Below are positions 37,142 through 48,100 of a stretch of DNA of 64,000 nucleotides, in pieces (the stretch's first letter is position 1; each line of letters opens with the position of its first letter). The stretch spans positions 1-64,000 of the forward strand of contig CAIMLR010000028.1 of assembly GCA_903842345.1 (NCBI GenBank), read 5' to 3'. The notes beneath the pieces are model-generated. The model was given only the letters and a program-made list of their open reading frames with translations, ran no database searches and was not told where the DNA came from. Origin of the DNA: an uncultured Myxococcales bacterium. GTDB lineage: Bacteria; Myxococcota_A; UBA9042. Both the position numbers and the translations under genes were made by a program.

Positions 37142-39181
37142 TCAGGGCAACTTTACGTCGCCCGCGCTCTGGGTCAGCGCCGTCAAGAGGAAGGTCGGAT
37201 ACATGCCGGCAAGCTTGGGCTCGTTGAAGATCGCGAAGTGATCGCGGTTCGCCCACTGCGTCACTACCGCCGTGACGTCAAAGCCGTTGGCGTGGCGATT
37301 GCCGGCCACCGGACTCGCCACCAGCTCTGACGTGCCGAGCTGCAGCGCCTCGTCCAGGTGCACCGACGGCGCGAGAATATCCAGGCCCAGCGACGCAGCC
37401 AGCGCCTCAGCGGTCAGGTGCGGCGTGTCCTGATCGAGCAGCCCGGCGGTCAGCAGCACGTCGGGCGGGCGCACTCCCGCCGGCCGCTCCCAGGTCTTGT
37501 TGGCATAGGCCAGCGGATCGGTGATGTCCGCCATCATCTGCACCAGCGAAACGACGGGATGGAATTCCGACAGTTCGCCGTCGTCCAGCGACAGCAAGCC
37601 GGTCAGCATCTTGGGGAAATCGACGGGGAAGATGCGCTCCACGACGGTCAGCGACAGGCCCGCGCCCGCGCCCGAGAGCACAAAAGCGCGGATGTTGGGC
37701 TCCACGCCCGCCGCCAAAGCGCCCGAGAGGCCGCCCTGACTGTGGCCGATAAAGCCGATGTTGTCGGTCGCGAACGCCATACCGCCGCCATTGGGACCGA
37801 TGCCGACCGGCACGTCCAGCTTGCCCTCGCGCAGCAACCGCGTCAGAAAAACGGTGTCCAGCGCCGATTGGCGGAAACCGGACAGGCCGGCGGTAATGTT
37901 GAAGAAATTGAACGTGTCGATGTCCAGGGCATCCGTCGTCAGCGTCACCGGCGCACAGCGCGTGCCGTGCATCGGCTGGTCGATGCTCACCACCGCCAGG
38001 CCTTGCTGCGCCAGCAGCGTCGCGATCTTGAATTTGCCGCCGTCGACGTCGCTCAGCCAATCGCCGCCGGTGCCGTGCGCGGACTCGACGACCAGCACTT
38101 TGCCGCCAATCATCAGCGGCTGCTTCGGCAATACCAGCGAAATCCGGATGTCTTCGGTGCGCTGGACCGTCGGCGAACCATCGGCCGCGAGCTGAAAACC
38201 GCCCTCGCCTTGAGTCGTATACGGGCAAGTGCCCTGTTGGAAATTCGGCGCGCGGTAGTGCGCGGACGCCAGCACAAAGTCAGGATCCTTGGTGTCCAGG
38301 CGATCAAAGCCAAACGCCGGCTCGGTCGCCGCGCTCGTCCGCACCCATGCTGCCATTTTCTCAAGCTCGCCAGTCGGATTGCCGGTCGTGAATACGGTCG
38401 CCGCGGCGATGTCCTTGGGCGCAATCGCGATCTTGCGCGCGTCCATCGCCTGGAACAGCGGCTCCAGCGCCGCCGTCCACTTGGGATCCGCGTTGACCCC
38501 GACGCCGCTCGTGAGGTGGAAGCGCGCGTCGATCGCGGCTGCCAACGCCGCCGGACGGCCCAGCGGCTTGCCCGCCTTGTCCAGGAACCCGCGCCGCAGC
38601 ACAAACGCGTACGTCGTATTCGGCAGCAGCGGTCGGCCCCAAATCGGCTGCGCCATCATCAGGTTCGCCGCCAGATACACGCTGCGCTGCGGGCCGGAAA
38701 GCTGCGTCGTCAGCGGGATCAGCGTGCCGTACTCCGGGCTCGCCGGCGTCACGTTCATCAGGAACAGCTTGTCCTGGGTCGGCTGTGCGGTCGGCGGGCC
38801 AAAAGCCGCCGGATCCAGCGGCTGGTCAAATTGCACGTAGATCGTCGGCTGGATGCTCCACCCGTGAAGGTGCGTACCGGCGTAGGTCAGGTAACCCGTG
38901 AGGATGTCGGGCGGATCGCCCTCGCGCGGCGCAGGAAACCCCGACAGGTCGAGCGCGCCGTCCGCGGCCATACGCGTGTTGGTCGGAAACGGCGCGGCGT
39001 GCCAATCGCCTCCAGTCAGTTCATAGCGGGCCGTCGCACCCGTCGCCTGGCCTTCCCACGGATCGCGGTCTGGGCCAGTGTTTGGGACGACAATCCCATC
39101 TGCGGGCGCGGCTGTCGACGTATCGCAGCCTGCGAGCGCCAGGGCCAGGAGGAGCACGGGCAACGCAAGCAGGCGAATCAT
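37142..39181 (-). CDS. Alpha/beta-hydrolase lipoprotein
   Basis: The 679-residue protein has a lipobox LAGC (C19). The N-terminal part (about 40-330) resembles the Ig-like start of large extracellular lipases (YVQFDQPLDPAAFG). The C-terminal part is an alpha/beta hydrolase: nucleophile elbow GHSQG with S481, oxyanion region preceding it (VVESAHGTGGDW), and a late DHFAIF segment that likely supplies the histidine. It should hydrolyse esters or lipids at the cell surface. Its length and signal resemble virulence-factor-type lipases. GAGG lies five bases before the ATG. It ends about 200 bases upstream of the kinase operon and follows deoC by seven bases. Confidence 0.75.
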   Translation of the reverse strand: MIRLLALPVLLLALALAGCDTSTAAPADGIVVPNTGPDRDPWEGQATGATARYELTGGDWHAAPFPTNTRMAADGALDLSGFPAPREGDPPDILTGYLTYAGTHLHGWSIQPTIYVQFDQPLDPAAFGPPTAQPTQDKLFLMNVTPASPEYGTLIPLTTQLSGPQRSVYLAANLMMAQPIWGRPLLPNTTYAFVLRRGFLDKAGKPLGRPAALAAAIDARFHLTSGVGVNADPKWTAALEPLFQAMDARKIAIAPKDIAAATVFTTGNPTGELEKMAAWVRTSAATEPAFGFDRLDTKDPDFVLASAHYRAPNFQQGTCPYTTQGEGGFQLAADGSPTVQRTEDIRISLVLPKQPLMIGGKVLVVESAHGTGGDWLSDVDGGKFKIATLLAQQGLAVVSIDQPMHGTRCAPVTLTTDALDIDTFNFFNITAGLSGFRQSALDTVFLTRLLREGKLDVPVGIGPNGGGMAFATDNIGFIGHSQGGLSGALAAGVEPNIRAFVLSGAGAGLSLTVVERIFPVDFPKMLTGLLSLDDGELSEFHPVVSLVQMMADITDPLAYANKTWERPAGVRPPDVLLTAGLLDQDTPHLTAEALAASLGLDILAPSVHLDEALQLGTSELVASPVAGNRHANGFDVTAVVTQWANRDHFAIFNEPKLAGMYPTFLLTALTQSAGDVKLP

Positions 39182-39188
39182 CGCGACC

Positions 39189-40172
39189 TCAATAGCCGCC
39201 AATGCGGCGCACGTTCTTGGTATCGGGCGTCTTGGACGGCGTGCCGCGGACAATCGCCACGGACGCCGATGCGCCGATGCGGGTCGCGCCGGCCTGGATC
39301 ATCCGGTCGGCGTCCTCGGTCGTACGCACGCCGCCGGAAGCCTTGACCTCCACGCCTTCGCCGACGATTTCCTTCATCAGGGCAACGTCTTCCGCCGTCG
39401 CGCCACCCGGGCCAAAGCCCGTGGACGTCTTGACGAACGCGGCGCCCGCGATCTTGGACAGCACGCACGCGATGATCTTTTCGTCGCGGTTCAACTCGCC
39501 GGTCTCCAGGATGACCTTGACCTTGCGCGCGCCCGCGGCCTGCACGACCGCCTGCACGTCCTGCTGCACAAGCGCGTAATCCTTGGATTTCAGCGCGCCG
39601 ATGTTGAGCACCATGTCGATTTCTTCAGCGCCGTCGCGAATCGCTTCCTTCGTCTCAAAAGCTTTGGCAGCGGGCGTCGTGGCGCCCAGCGGAAAGCCGA
39701 CGACAGCGACGACCGGCACGCCCGAGCCGCGCAATTCCCGTGCGCAATAACTGACGTTTGCGGCGTTGACGCACACGGACGCGAATTTGTACTGGCGGGC
39801 TTCCTCGCACAGCTTCTTCAGTTCGTCGCGCGTCACGTTGGCTTTGAGCAGCGTGTGATCGATGAAGTGCGCCAGATCCGCGCGCACCACGCCATCCACG
39901 ACGCCCGGCGAGGCCGACACGCGATTGGCGCCCATGTCCATGAGTTTCTTGACGTCGTCCGGGCGGCGCGAAATGGACCAGCCACAGCCCGTGCATTCGC
40001 CTTTGCCCGCTTTGCACGGCTGGCCGGGATGCGGCGCGTGGTCATGCGTGTGCGAATGCGCGTGCGTTGGCGCGGCGGGAGCGGGCGTACCCGAGGCCTG
40101 ACGGGTCATTTCCTGCCGCACGCGGTCGGCGATGGTCTGGACCAGTTGTTCAAACTGCGGATCGTGGGCCAT
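39189..40172 (-). CDS. deoC: Deoxyribose-phosphate aldolase with His/Cys-rich N-terminal extension
   Basis: DeoC cleaves 2-deoxyribose 5-phosphate to glyceraldehyde 3-phosphate and acetaldehyde. Of the 327 residues, the last 220 are a complete class I aldolase: D186 in EIDMVLN, Schiff-base K248 in VKTSTGFG and K277 in VKASGGVRT. The first 100 residues are unusual: a helix, then [13 protein letters not shown], then C-x6-C-x2-C ([13 protein letters not shown]) and [22 protein letters not shown]. Such a segment suggests metal binding or partner targeting. Ordinary DeoC is 220-260 residues. GGAGAG precedes the ATG. It is followed by the hydrolase gene after seven bases. Confidence 0.9.
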   Translation of the reverse strand: MAHDPQFEQLVQTIADRVRQEMTRQASGTPAPAAPTHAHSHTHDHAPHPGQPCKAGKGECTGCGWSISRRPDDVKKLMDMGANRVSASPGVVDGVVRADLAHFIDHTLLKANVTRDELKKLCEEARQYKFASVCVNAANVSYCARELRGSGVPVVAVVGFPLGATTPAAKAFETKEAIRDGAEEIDMVLNIGALKSKDYALVQQDVQAVVQAAGARKVKVILETGELNRDEKIIACVLSKIAGAAFVKTSTGFGPGGATAEDVALMKEIVGEGVEVKASGGVRTTEDADRMIQAGATRIGASASVAIVRGTPSKTPDTKNVRRIGGY

Positions 40173-40211
40173 GTGGGTCTCTCCGGACAGTAGCTTAGCG
40201 GATGGCACGGA

Positions 40212-41117
40212 CTAGCGCGAGCGACGGCGCAACAGCAGCGCGACCGCGCCCAGCGCAAACAGCAGGCTCGCCCAAGGCAGCGACCGCTGGCCGCCGTACA
40301 CGGAGCAGCCGCAGCCCTTGTCCTCGGCCGGCGCCGCCTGCACCGGCGGATTCTTCAGCGTGATCTTGATGCCTTCGCGGCCGGACGGGTCGTACTCGAT
40401 CTTGACCATCGCCCCGTTCACCAGGTCCTCGGCCTTGCCGTTCTGCACCACGGTCGCCCACGCCGGCGCCCCGCCTTCAATCGAGAAAGCGCGCGTCTGC
40501 TTGTCGGCGGTCATCACGAACAGCTTGGACCCGGCGCGGTCAACGACCTTTACGTCGTCGAGCACCTCAATCACCGGCGTCGAGTTGATGATGATTTCCG
40601 GCCGCACAACGCCGCGCGGATCGTAGCGCGCCGTCAGGATCGTCCCACGCACCAGGTCCTCGACCTTGCCGCCCGCCAGGCACTGCGCCAGCAGCGCGCG
40701 ATCCTTGGGCACCGGCACGGCGGTCATGGTCTTGGCATCCTTGCTCGCCTTGACGTACAGCAGCGTCTCGCTGAGTTCATCCACAATCGCGTCCCGCACG
40801 ATGGTGTAGGCAAAACCATCGGGTTTCGCCGCGGTCGCCATCGTGTCCGCAGAGAGCGTCGGGACCGCCGGCGTCACCTCCGTCGCGATGTTCACCGGCT
40901 GCGCCTGAGCCTGTTGGGCGGCGGCGGACGGCGGCGGAACGTTCAGCGCGCGGATCGCGTTCAGCCGCAACAGTTGCCCGTTGGGCTGCTCGGCGCGGAT
41001 GCGCATCTGGATGTTGTCCGCGCCCGGCGGCCCCTCAGCCGGCGCGCTGCCGGGCGCAACAGCAAAGGCCGGCAGGGCGAGCAGAACGGTTGCAGCAACG
41101 ACAATGCGGTGGATCAT
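40212..41117 (-). CDS. Secreted protein with MYXO-CTERM-like sorting tail
   Basis: The 301-residue protein has a signal peptide (1-20) and two similar domains of about 90 residues (110-190 and 195-270). Both contain VEDLV-G-x-LTARYDP / AEDLVNGAMVKIEYDP blocks, so it is an internal duplication. The C-terminus is GCGCSVYGG, a hydrophobic span LPWASLLFALGAVALLL, then RRRSR. That Cys-hydrophobic-Arg order is the MYXO-CTERM pattern used for anchoring and processing surface proteins in Myxococcota. Function of the repeats is unknown. It follows the same strand as deoC, ending 39 bases before it. Confidence 0.75.
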   Translation of the reverse strand: MIHRIVVAATVLLALPAFAVAPGSAPAEGPPGADNIQMRIRAEQPNGQLLRLNAIRALNVPPPSAAAQQAQAQPVNIATEVTPAVPTLSADTMATAAKPDGFAYTIVRDAIVDELSETLLYVKASKDAKTMTAVPVPKDRALLAQCLAGGKVEDLVRGTILTARYDPRGVVRPEIIINSTPVIEVLDDVKVVDRAGSKLFVMTADKQTRAFSIEGGAPAWATVVQNGKAEDLVNGAMVKIEYDPSGREGIKITLKNPPVQAAPAEDKGCGCSVYGGQRSLPWASLLFALGAVALLLRRRSR

Positions 41118-41243
41118 GGCGGTCTCATCCTCAACGGTTGGCGCCGCGGTTGGCGGAGCCCGAGCAGGGTACACGCGCGCGGAAGGGGTCGCAACCGCCG
41201 GCTTCGCAGCGCATCGCTGGCGCCGTTGTGTTATCGTCGCGGC

Positions 41244-41453
41244 ATGAACTTCACCCCGGCAGCCTTCCTCACGTCGTTGGTCACCGGGAGCATTGGCTAC
41301 GTCTACTGGTCGTTCGGCCGCAAGATGACCAAGCCGCTGTTCCTCGTCTCCGGGGCGCTGCTGATGATCTTCCCGTACTTTGTCGATTCGATTCCGCTCA
41401 GCATCGTCATCGGCGCGGGATTGTCCGCGTTGCCGTTCGTCGTTCGCGTTTAG
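41244..41453 (+). CDS. Small membrane protein of 69 residues
   Basis: Two to three hydrophobic segments (about 7-22, 31-46, 50-66) and the motif [20 protein letters not shown], then MIFPYFV. The pattern resembles short bacterial proteins often labelled amino acid transport proteins, whose role is not established. It converges on the glycosyltransferase gene with a 4-base overlap of the ends. The ATG has no strong ribosome binding site. Confidence 0.65.
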   Translation: MNFTPAAFLTSLVTGSIGYVYWSFGRKMTKPLFLVSGALLMIFPYFVDSIPLSIVIGAGLSALPFVVRV

Positions 41454-43201
41454 CGATTGCCCGGAATCCGCGCCGCCAAGTCTTTGCGCACAAACACAAG
41501 CAGCACATAGTCCGCCGCACGGGCGTATTGCTTGACCAGCACAAAGCCTTCCTCCAGGCGCGGATCGCGGTCGAGGCGGCGGGCGAACGTGCCAAAATAG
41601 CCGCGGTAGGCGCGCAAAGGTCCAACCGACTGTGCTGCTGCGGCCAGCGCCGGAGTCGCGGTCGGCACGTGCGCGACGAGGATGAAGGCGGCGGGATTGT
41701 GGGCAAAGATGCGGTCGCGGATCTCCGCGTACGCCAATTCCGTGTTGGCCTCCGCCAGGACTGGATCGGCGACTTTCACCCCGTACGGCGTAATCCGGTA
41801 GCGCGCGAGGACTTCAGCGACCTCGCCGCTCACAAGCCCCACGCTGTCGATGAAGCGCAGCTCCGGCGTTGTGTACGGCATGAGGCCCATGTCCTGACCG
41901 ACGACCCACGCACCCGCCGGCAGCCACGCGGCGAGGTCGCGACCGGCGCGATACTGGTTGGCCCACATCGCTTCATGCACCGGCGACGCGCCAGCGATGC
42001 GGTCCTGCAGGTCGCGGGCATCGAGCAGCGGCGCGAGCGCCAGCGGGAGGAACGCCAGCCAGCCAGCGAGACGCGGCGCTGGCGTGTCGAACGCGCGCAA
42101 GACAGCGTCAAAGCCCACGGCCGCGACGGCAGCCAGCAAGGGGAGCGCGGGGAGCTCCAGCCGGCCCCAGCGCATCGTGTCGCCGCCGACCCAGATCAGG
42201 TAGGCGACAAAAAACGCGGCGAACGTGAACGTGGCGGCGACACGGCGCGTGCGGACGAGCAGCAGTCCAAGCGCCGCGCCGGCCAGCAACAGCGGTCCGG
42301 AACCGTAGAGCAGGGTATCCACCGCGACTTCCGTCCCGCGCCAGGGAAACCAGCCGCTGCCGCTCTTGACGCGGAACGTGTTGGGCAGGAGCGCGCCAAA
42401 GTAGACCCAGCGGAAGGCGTGGTAGCTGGCGAGGATGCCGGACGTCGCGAGAAACGGCCGCCAACGACGGGCGAGGAACGCCGCCGCCGCCGCGATGAGC
42501 CACAGGACGTGCCCTTCGGGCCGCAGGAGCGCCGCAGTCGTCGCCAGCACAAGCGCCAGGACCAAGCGGCCCGCGAGCACCCGCTCCACCGTCCAAACCG
42601 TCAGGGCAACCAGCGGCACGGCTTCCATGCCGCTCATCGCATAGAGGCCAATCGCTGGGTGAATCGCGGTGGCCAGCGCACAGCCCGCCGCGACGATTCG
42701 GCCGCGCGGCGACGTGACGCCGAGGTGCCCCGCGAGGTTTTGGATCGCGAACGGCAGCGACGCGAGCGAGGCAAGCGCGACGATGCGCACGACCCACAGC
42801 GCGATGGCGTTGGCTGGCGACGCGCCCAGCAGGTGCGCGAGGGCGGCGAGCATGACCCAGAGGAAGTTGGTGTAGCCCTCCAGCGGTTCGCCGGGGTTGA
42901 AGACGAGGCCGCGGCCAGCCGTAAGATTGTAGGCGTAGCGAAACGAGATGTAGGCGTCGTCCTTGACGTAGCCGCGGAACAGGGTCGCGACGGCGACGGC
43001 GAGGACCGCGACGGCGGCGGCATAGCCGTACCGCGACCAGGCGGCAGCCGTTGGGTTGTTCGCTGCTGCGTCTTGCGCCGAGGGACCGTGCACGTTCGGC
43101 GTCGCCTGCGGCTCACTGCGGCCGGTCGGACGAGGGTACGACGCCGCGCGAGACCCTGTCAAGCCGGGTAGTTCCTGTGATTTCAACGTGTTGAGGTGCA
43201 T
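41450..43201 (-). CDS. GT-C type membrane glycosyltransferase
   Basis: The protein has about ten membrane helices and a luminal acidic motif early on: [18 protein letters not shown], with DD typical of GT-C enzymes that use lipid-linked sugars. [16 protein letters not shown] matches the arabinofuranosyltransferase-like family (AftB pattern). The C-terminal third is a soluble domain outside the membrane. It should add sugars to a glycan or protein at the outer face of the inner membrane. The start is uncertain: ATGs at 43258 and 43201 lack ribosome binding sites, and a good promoter sits inside that region, so a GTG at 43093 is a real alternative (547 residues). Confidence 0.75.
   Translation of the reverse strand: MHLNTLKSQELPGLTGSRAASYPRPTGRSEPQATPNVHGPSAQDAAANNPTAAAWSRYGYAAAVAVLAVAVATLFRGYVKDDAYISFRYAYNLTAGRGLVFNPGEPLEGYTNFLWVMLAALAHLLGASPANAIALWVVRIVALASLASLPFAIQNLAGHLGVTSPRGRIVAAGCALATAIHPAIGLYAMSGMEAVPLVALTVWTVERVLAGRLVLALVLATTAALLRPEGHVLWLIAAAAAFLARRWRPFLATSGILASYHAFRWVYFGALLPNTFRVKSGSGWFPWRGTEVAVDTLLYGSGPLLLAGAALGLLLVRTRRVAATFTFAAFFVAYLIWVGGDTMRWGRLELPALPLLAAVAAVGFDAVLRAFDTPAPRLAGWLAFLPLALAPLLDARDLQDRIAGASPVHEAMWANQYRAGRDLAAWLPAGAWVVGQDMGLMPYTTPELRFIDSVGLVSGEVAEVLARYRITPYGVKVADPVLAEANTELAYAEIRDRIFAHNPAAFILVAHVPTATPALAAAAQSVGPLRAYRGYFGTFARRLDRDPRLEEGFVLVKQYARAADYVLLVFVRKDLAARIPGNR
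43133..43162 (-). promoter_or_regulatory. Candidate promoter near the glycosyltransferase start
   Basis: On the minus strand TTGACA and TACCCT are spaced by 18 bases. If used, transcription would start near 43126, which supports a translation start at GTG 43093 rather than at the upstream ATGs. Confidence 0.4.
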
Positions 43202-43269
43202 CGCTGTGCGCCGATCCGCCGCGGCGATCGGCGCTTGCGCCTGCTGCCAACTCGGCATACCGTGTAACC

Positions 43270-43716
43270 GTGAAGCTTTCGCCGCCGACAGCCCGTGTCC
43301 GCCTCTTGACCGCCACCGTCGCGTTGCCGTTGCTCATGCAGTTGCTGGGCTTGAATGTGCTCTGTTTCTGCGGCTATTGTCCAGCCAGCCACATCCTGAT
43401 CCCCGTTGCGGCGGCGCCGGAACCCGAGGCGCACGCGTGCTGCCATCACGCGGCCGCTGAGCCTGCCGTTGACGCGTCCGCGCCCACCATTGCCGGGCAA
43501 TTCTGCTGCGGGGATGACCACGTTTGGCGCCCCGCGACCGCGCTGACGCCCGACAATCATGTCCCGTTGCTGCAGATCGCGCCCCTCGTGTGGGCGGTCC
43601 AGCCGCCGGTCATGCCGCCCATTCGCGCCCACGCGCTGCCGTCGTCCCGGCGCTTCCTGGCCCGCGGTCCGCCGCCGGTGCCGATCTATCTCCGCCACCT
43701 TTCCCTGCAAATTTAG
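43270..43716 (+). CDS. Exported Cys/His-rich protein of the metal-efflux locus
   Basis: The 148-residue protein has a signal or anchor segment (about 11-32) and then clusters of metal-binding-type residues: CFCGYC, HACCHH and CCGDDH. The rest is Pro-rich. It precedes the CusB-type gene on the same strand with a gap of 105 bases. A periplasmic metal-capturing or sensing role is inferred from residues and context; I do not recognise a named family. The GTG start has no clear ribosome binding site; it diverges from the glycosyltransferase gene. Confidence 0.65.
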   Translation: MKLSPPTARVRLLTATVALPLLMQLLGLNVLCFCGYCPASHILIPVAAAPEPEAHACCHHAAAEPAVDASAPTIAGQFCCGDDHVWRPATALTPDNHVPLLQIAPLVWAVQPPVMPPIRAHALPSSRRFLARGPPPVPIYLRHLSLQI

Positions 43717-43821
43717 GCGTCTCCGCAGCGCTGGCCTTCGCGCCAGTGCGTCGCGTCGCGGCTTGCGCGCGTGCATGTGCACGTGCAGTGGGGCGCGACC
43801 TCGCGTTTGCCGGAGCGTGTC

Positions 43822-45123
43822 ATGTCGTCACAACAACAACAGGGAATGCCGCCGCCGTCGCGGGCTGAGCGGTTCATGGCGGGGCTGCGCTGGGTGATGG
43901 TCGTCGCCGTTGGGCTCGTCGCGCTCTGGGCTTGGTGGCCGCGGATCGTGCACAGCAAGGAGGCCGCGCACCCGCATGCGGCGGGGCACCTGTTTGTGTG
44001 CCCGATGCACCCGCAGATCGTCGCCGATGAGCCTGGCACGTGCCCAATTTGCCACATGGATCTCGTGCCGTTTGACCGCAAAAGCGCGGACGACGAAGCG
44101 CCGGCGGACACGCCCAAAGGCACGCAGCCGCAGCAACTGACGCTGGATCGCGTGCAGGCGATCGGCGTGCGGACGGCTGTGGCGCTGAGCCAGCACGTGT
44201 CGCCGACCGTGGTGGTCACGGGGCTCGTGCAGGCGCCGGAGAGCGGGCGGTCGGAGGTGCACGTGCGCGCGCCGTCGTTTGTGGAGAAGGTGCTGGTGCA
44301 GGAAACGGGTGTGTTCGTGCGCAAGGGCGAGGCGTTGGCGCTGATTTTCAGCCCGGAAATCATCGCCGTTCAGGGCGAAGTGCTGGCGGCAGGGCAGTGG
44401 TCGGACAAGGCGGCGCGCGCGGCGGTGCGGCAGCGGTTGGCGCTGTACGGGTTGAACGACGCGGAGATGGACGCGCTGTTTCGCGAAGGCAAGCCGCGAC
44501 GCCTGTTGACCCTGCGGGCGCCGCAGGATGGCGTGGTGACGGCGCGCGCCGCCGTGCCGGGTGGCTACGCGATGCCGGACGTGGCGCTGTATGAGCTGCA
44601 GGACCTGACGATGCTGTGGCTGGAAGTCGCGGTGCCGCCGGCGCTGCTGGGGCAATTGCCGCCCGGGCTGATGGCGGACGCGCACGCGGAAGGCGTGGCA
44701 GAGCCGGTGCGCGCGGTGCTGGACCGTGTGCTGCCACAGTTGGACGCGGAGCGGCGGACAGGGCGCGTGCGGTTCCTGCTCCAGACGCCGCCGCCGACGG
44801 TGCAGCCGGGCGCGTGGCTGCAAGTGGCGCTGCCGACCGGGCCAGCGCATGACGCGATCCTGGTGCCGCGCGACGCCCTCCTCGACACCGGCCACGAGCA
44901 ATACGTCTTCCTCGCGGCGGACGGCGGCTGGTATCTGCCAACCAAGGTCAAAGTGGGCGCGCTCTATGGCGAGAACGTGGAAATCCGCGAGGGCGTGAGC
45001 GCGGGCGACAGAGTCGTCGCCACCGCCGCATTCCTCATCGACGCCGAGAGCCGGGTGCAGGCGTCCGTGCGCGCCATGAGCCAAGCCTCGACCGCCACGA
45101 CGCGCGACGGAGGCCAGCCGTGA
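43822..45123 (+). CDS. cusB: Heavy-metal efflux membrane-fusion protein (CusB-like)
   Basis: The 433-residue adaptor links a CusA-type pump to an outer membrane channel. It has one N-terminal membrane helix (about 22-40), then a heavy-metal binding module at 56-82 (VCPMHPQIVADEPGTCPICHMDLVP). The lipoyl/barrel-sandwich halves (SFVEKVLVQETGVFVRKGEALALIFSPE, then TLRAPQDGVVTARAAV) and beta-barrel and membrane-proximal domains follow. The ATG follows GGAG. It overlaps the pump gene by four bases (GTGA). No outer membrane channel gene (CusC) is adjacent. Copper or silver is the likely substrate, judged with the pump. Confidence 0.88.
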   Translation: MSSQQQQGMPPPSRAERFMAGLRWVMVVAVGLVALWAWWPRIVHSKEAAHPHAAGHLFVCPMHPQIVADEPGTCPICHMDLVPFDRKSADDEAPADTPKGTQPQQLTLDRVQAIGVRTAVALSQHVSPTVVVTGLVQAPESGRSEVHVRAPSFVEKVLVQETGVFVRKGEALALIFSPEIIAVQGEVLAAGQWSDKAARAAVRQRLALYGLNDAEMDALFREGKPRRLLTLRAPQDGVVTARAAVPGGYAMPDVALYELQDLTMLWLEVAVPPALLGQLPPGLMADAHAEGVAEPVRAVLDRVLPQLDAERRTGRVRFLLQTPPPTVQPGAWLQVALPTGPAHDAILVPRDALLDTGHEQYVFLAADGGWYLPTKVKVGALYGENVEIREGVSAGDRVVATAAFLIDAESRVQASVRAMSQASTATTRDGGQP

Positions 45124-48100
45124 TTGCCCGCTTGATCGATTGGTCAGCGCGCAACCGCGGTTTCGTGCTGCTCTTCTATGCCGCGCTGACGGCCGCCGCG
45201 ATCCAGACCGTGTCGCACCTGCAGCTGGACGCGATTCCGGATCTCAGCGATCCGCAGGTCATCGTCTTCACCGAGTATCCGGGCCGATCGCCGACGCTCG
45301 TCGAGGATCAGGTGACGTATCCGCTGGCCAGCTCGTTGCTCGCCGCGCCGCATGTGAGCGCGGTGCGCGGTTGGTCGATGTTTGGCATGTCGTTCCTGTA
45401 CGTGCTGTTTGAGGAAGGCACGGCCCTCGCGCAAGCCCGCGCGCGCGTGACCGAGTCGCTGGCGAGCGTGCGCGACAAGCTGCCCGAAGGCGTGGCGCCG
45501 ACGTTGGGGCCGGACGCGAGCGGCGTGGGCTGGGTTTACGAGTACGCGCTGCGCGACAAGTCCGGCAAGCAGGATCTGGGCCAACTGCGGGCGCTCCAGG
45601 ACTTTACACTCAAATTGGCGCTGGAGAGCGTGCCCGGCGTGGCGCAGGTCGCGAGCGTGGGCGGTCATCAGCAGCAGTTCCGCGTTGTGCTGGACCCGCA
45701 GCGGATGCAGGCGCGCGGCGTGACGGTGACGGACATCGCGGACGTGGTGCGCAAGTCCAACCTGGAAGTGGGCGGGCGGCTGCTGGAAATGTCCGGGCGG
45801 GAGTCATTCGTGCGCGGTCGCGGCCTCATCGGCGATCCACACGCGCTGGAGCAAGTGGCGCTGCGGCCATCTGCGGACGGCAATCCGACCCGTTTGGGCG
45901 ACGTGGCGCACGTGGAAGTGGGCGGCGACCTGCGGCGCGGCATCGCGGAGCTGGACGGCGAAGGCGAGACGGTTGGCGGCATCGTGATTGCCCGCAACGG
46001 CGAGAACGCGCTGGCGGTGATTGACCGCGTGCAGGCGCGGGTCGACGAATTGCGCGCGACGCTGCCCGACGGCGTGGAGCTCGTCGAGACCTACAACCGC
46101 GCGACGCTGATTCGGCGCGCCATCGACACGCTGAAGCACGCGCTGGGCGAGGAGATGGTCACGGTGTCGCTGGTCATCGCGCTCTTTCTCCTGCACTTCC
46201 GCTCCGCGCTCTTGCCGATTCTCAGCCTGCCGCTGGCGGTGCTGTTCAGCTTCCTGCCGCTCGTCGCCTTGAACGTGCCGGCGACCATCATGAGCCTGGG
46301 CGGCATTGCGATTGCGATCGGCGCGACCGTGGACGCGGAAATCGTGATGATTGAAGCGTGTCACAAGAAGCTGGAGCACGCGCCGCCGGGGCTGTCGCTC
46401 AAGGAGCGCACCAAGCTGCTGCACGAGGCGGCGGCGGAGGTGACGCCGGCGATCGTGGCGTCGCTGCTGATTGTCGCGGTGTCGTTCCTGCCGGTGTTCG
46501 CGTTGAATGGCCAAGCGGGGCGGCTGTTCCGGCCGTTGGCGCTCGCCAAGACGTTTGTCATGCTGTCCGCGGCGGTGCTCTCCGTGACGCTGGCGCCCGC
46601 GCTGCGCGACCTGCTGCTGCGCGGCAAGATGCGCCCGGAGAGCCAGCACCCCGTGTCGCGCGCCATCATCGCGGTGTACCGACCGTTCGTACACGTCGCG
46701 CTGGGCAACCCCAAGACCACGTTGCTGATTGGCCTTTTGGCGATCCTGTCGGCGATTCCGCCAGCGCTGGATTTGGGCCAGGAGTTCATGCCGGCGTTGA
46801 ACGAAGGCGATTTGCTCTTCATGCCGACGACGCTGCCGAATCTCTCCACGACCGAAGCGCGGCGGCAATTGCAGTTGCAGGACGCGGCCATCAAGAAGCT
46901 GCCGGAAGTGAAGCGTGTGTTTGGCAAGATCGGCCGCGCGGACACGCCGACGGATCCGGCACCGTTGGCCATGGTGGAGACGATTGTGCAGCTGCAGCCG
47001 CGCGAGACGTGGCCCAAAGCGACGCACAAGCGCTGGCACACGGATCGCGCGCCGCACTTCCTGCGCGGGCTGTGCCTGAAATTCTGGCCGGAACTGGAGC
47101 CCGAGACGCAGGAGGAGTTGGTCGCCAAACTGAACGCGGCGGTGCAGATGCCGGGTTGGACGAACGCGTGGACGATGCCGATCAAGACGCGGATCGACAT
47201 GCTGACGACGGGGGTGCGGACGCCGATTGGCGTGCAGATTCACGGCCCGGACTTGCCGGCGATTGAGCAGGCGGGCGCGGAGCTGGCGGCGCTGCTGCGG
47301 ACGCTGCCGGGGACGCGGAGCGCGTTCTACGAGCGGCTGGAAGGCGGGAGCTATCTGGATATTGTGCCGAACCGCGAGCGGCTGGCGCAGTTGGGCGTGC
47401 AGGTCGGCGACGTGATGGACGTTGTCGCGCTGGCGCTGGGCGCGGAACCGTTGACGACGGTGCTGGATGGCCGCAAGCGGTTTCCGATTGTGCTGACGCT
47501 GCCCGAGGATGCGCGAAGCCACGTGGCGCAGTTGCAGCAGCTGCTGATTCCGCTGCCGCCGGGAAGCGACGGCAAGCCGCGGGCGTTGCACCTTCAGGAT
47601 CTGGCGGACGTGAAGCTGACGACGGGGCCGCCGATGCTGCGCGAGGAAGGCGGCCAGCTCGTGGGGACGGTGTACGTGGATCTGGAGCCGGCGGCGGACC
47701 TGAGCCGGTATGTGGAGAAGGCCAAGGAAACGGTCGAGCGCGCGCGGACGGATGGGCGCGTGCACGTGGCCAAGGGCGCGTACCTGCGCTGGACCGGGCA
47801 GTACGAGCTGCTGGCGGAGATGAAGGCGCGGATGACGGTGCTGGTGCCGCTGGCGCTGCTGCTCATCGCGCTGCTCCTGTACCTGCAGTTCCGGCACGTG
47901 ACGGAGGTGGCGATTGTGTTCCTGTCGATTCCGTTCGCGCTTGTCGGGTCGGTGTGGCTGCTGTGGGCGCTGGATTACCGGCTGTCGACGGCGGTGCTCG
48001 TCGGCGTGATTGCGCTGTGCGGGCTGGCGGCGCAGACCGGCGTGGTCATGATTGTGTACATCGATCAGGCGTTCCTGCGGCGTCTGCGCGCGGACCAGAT

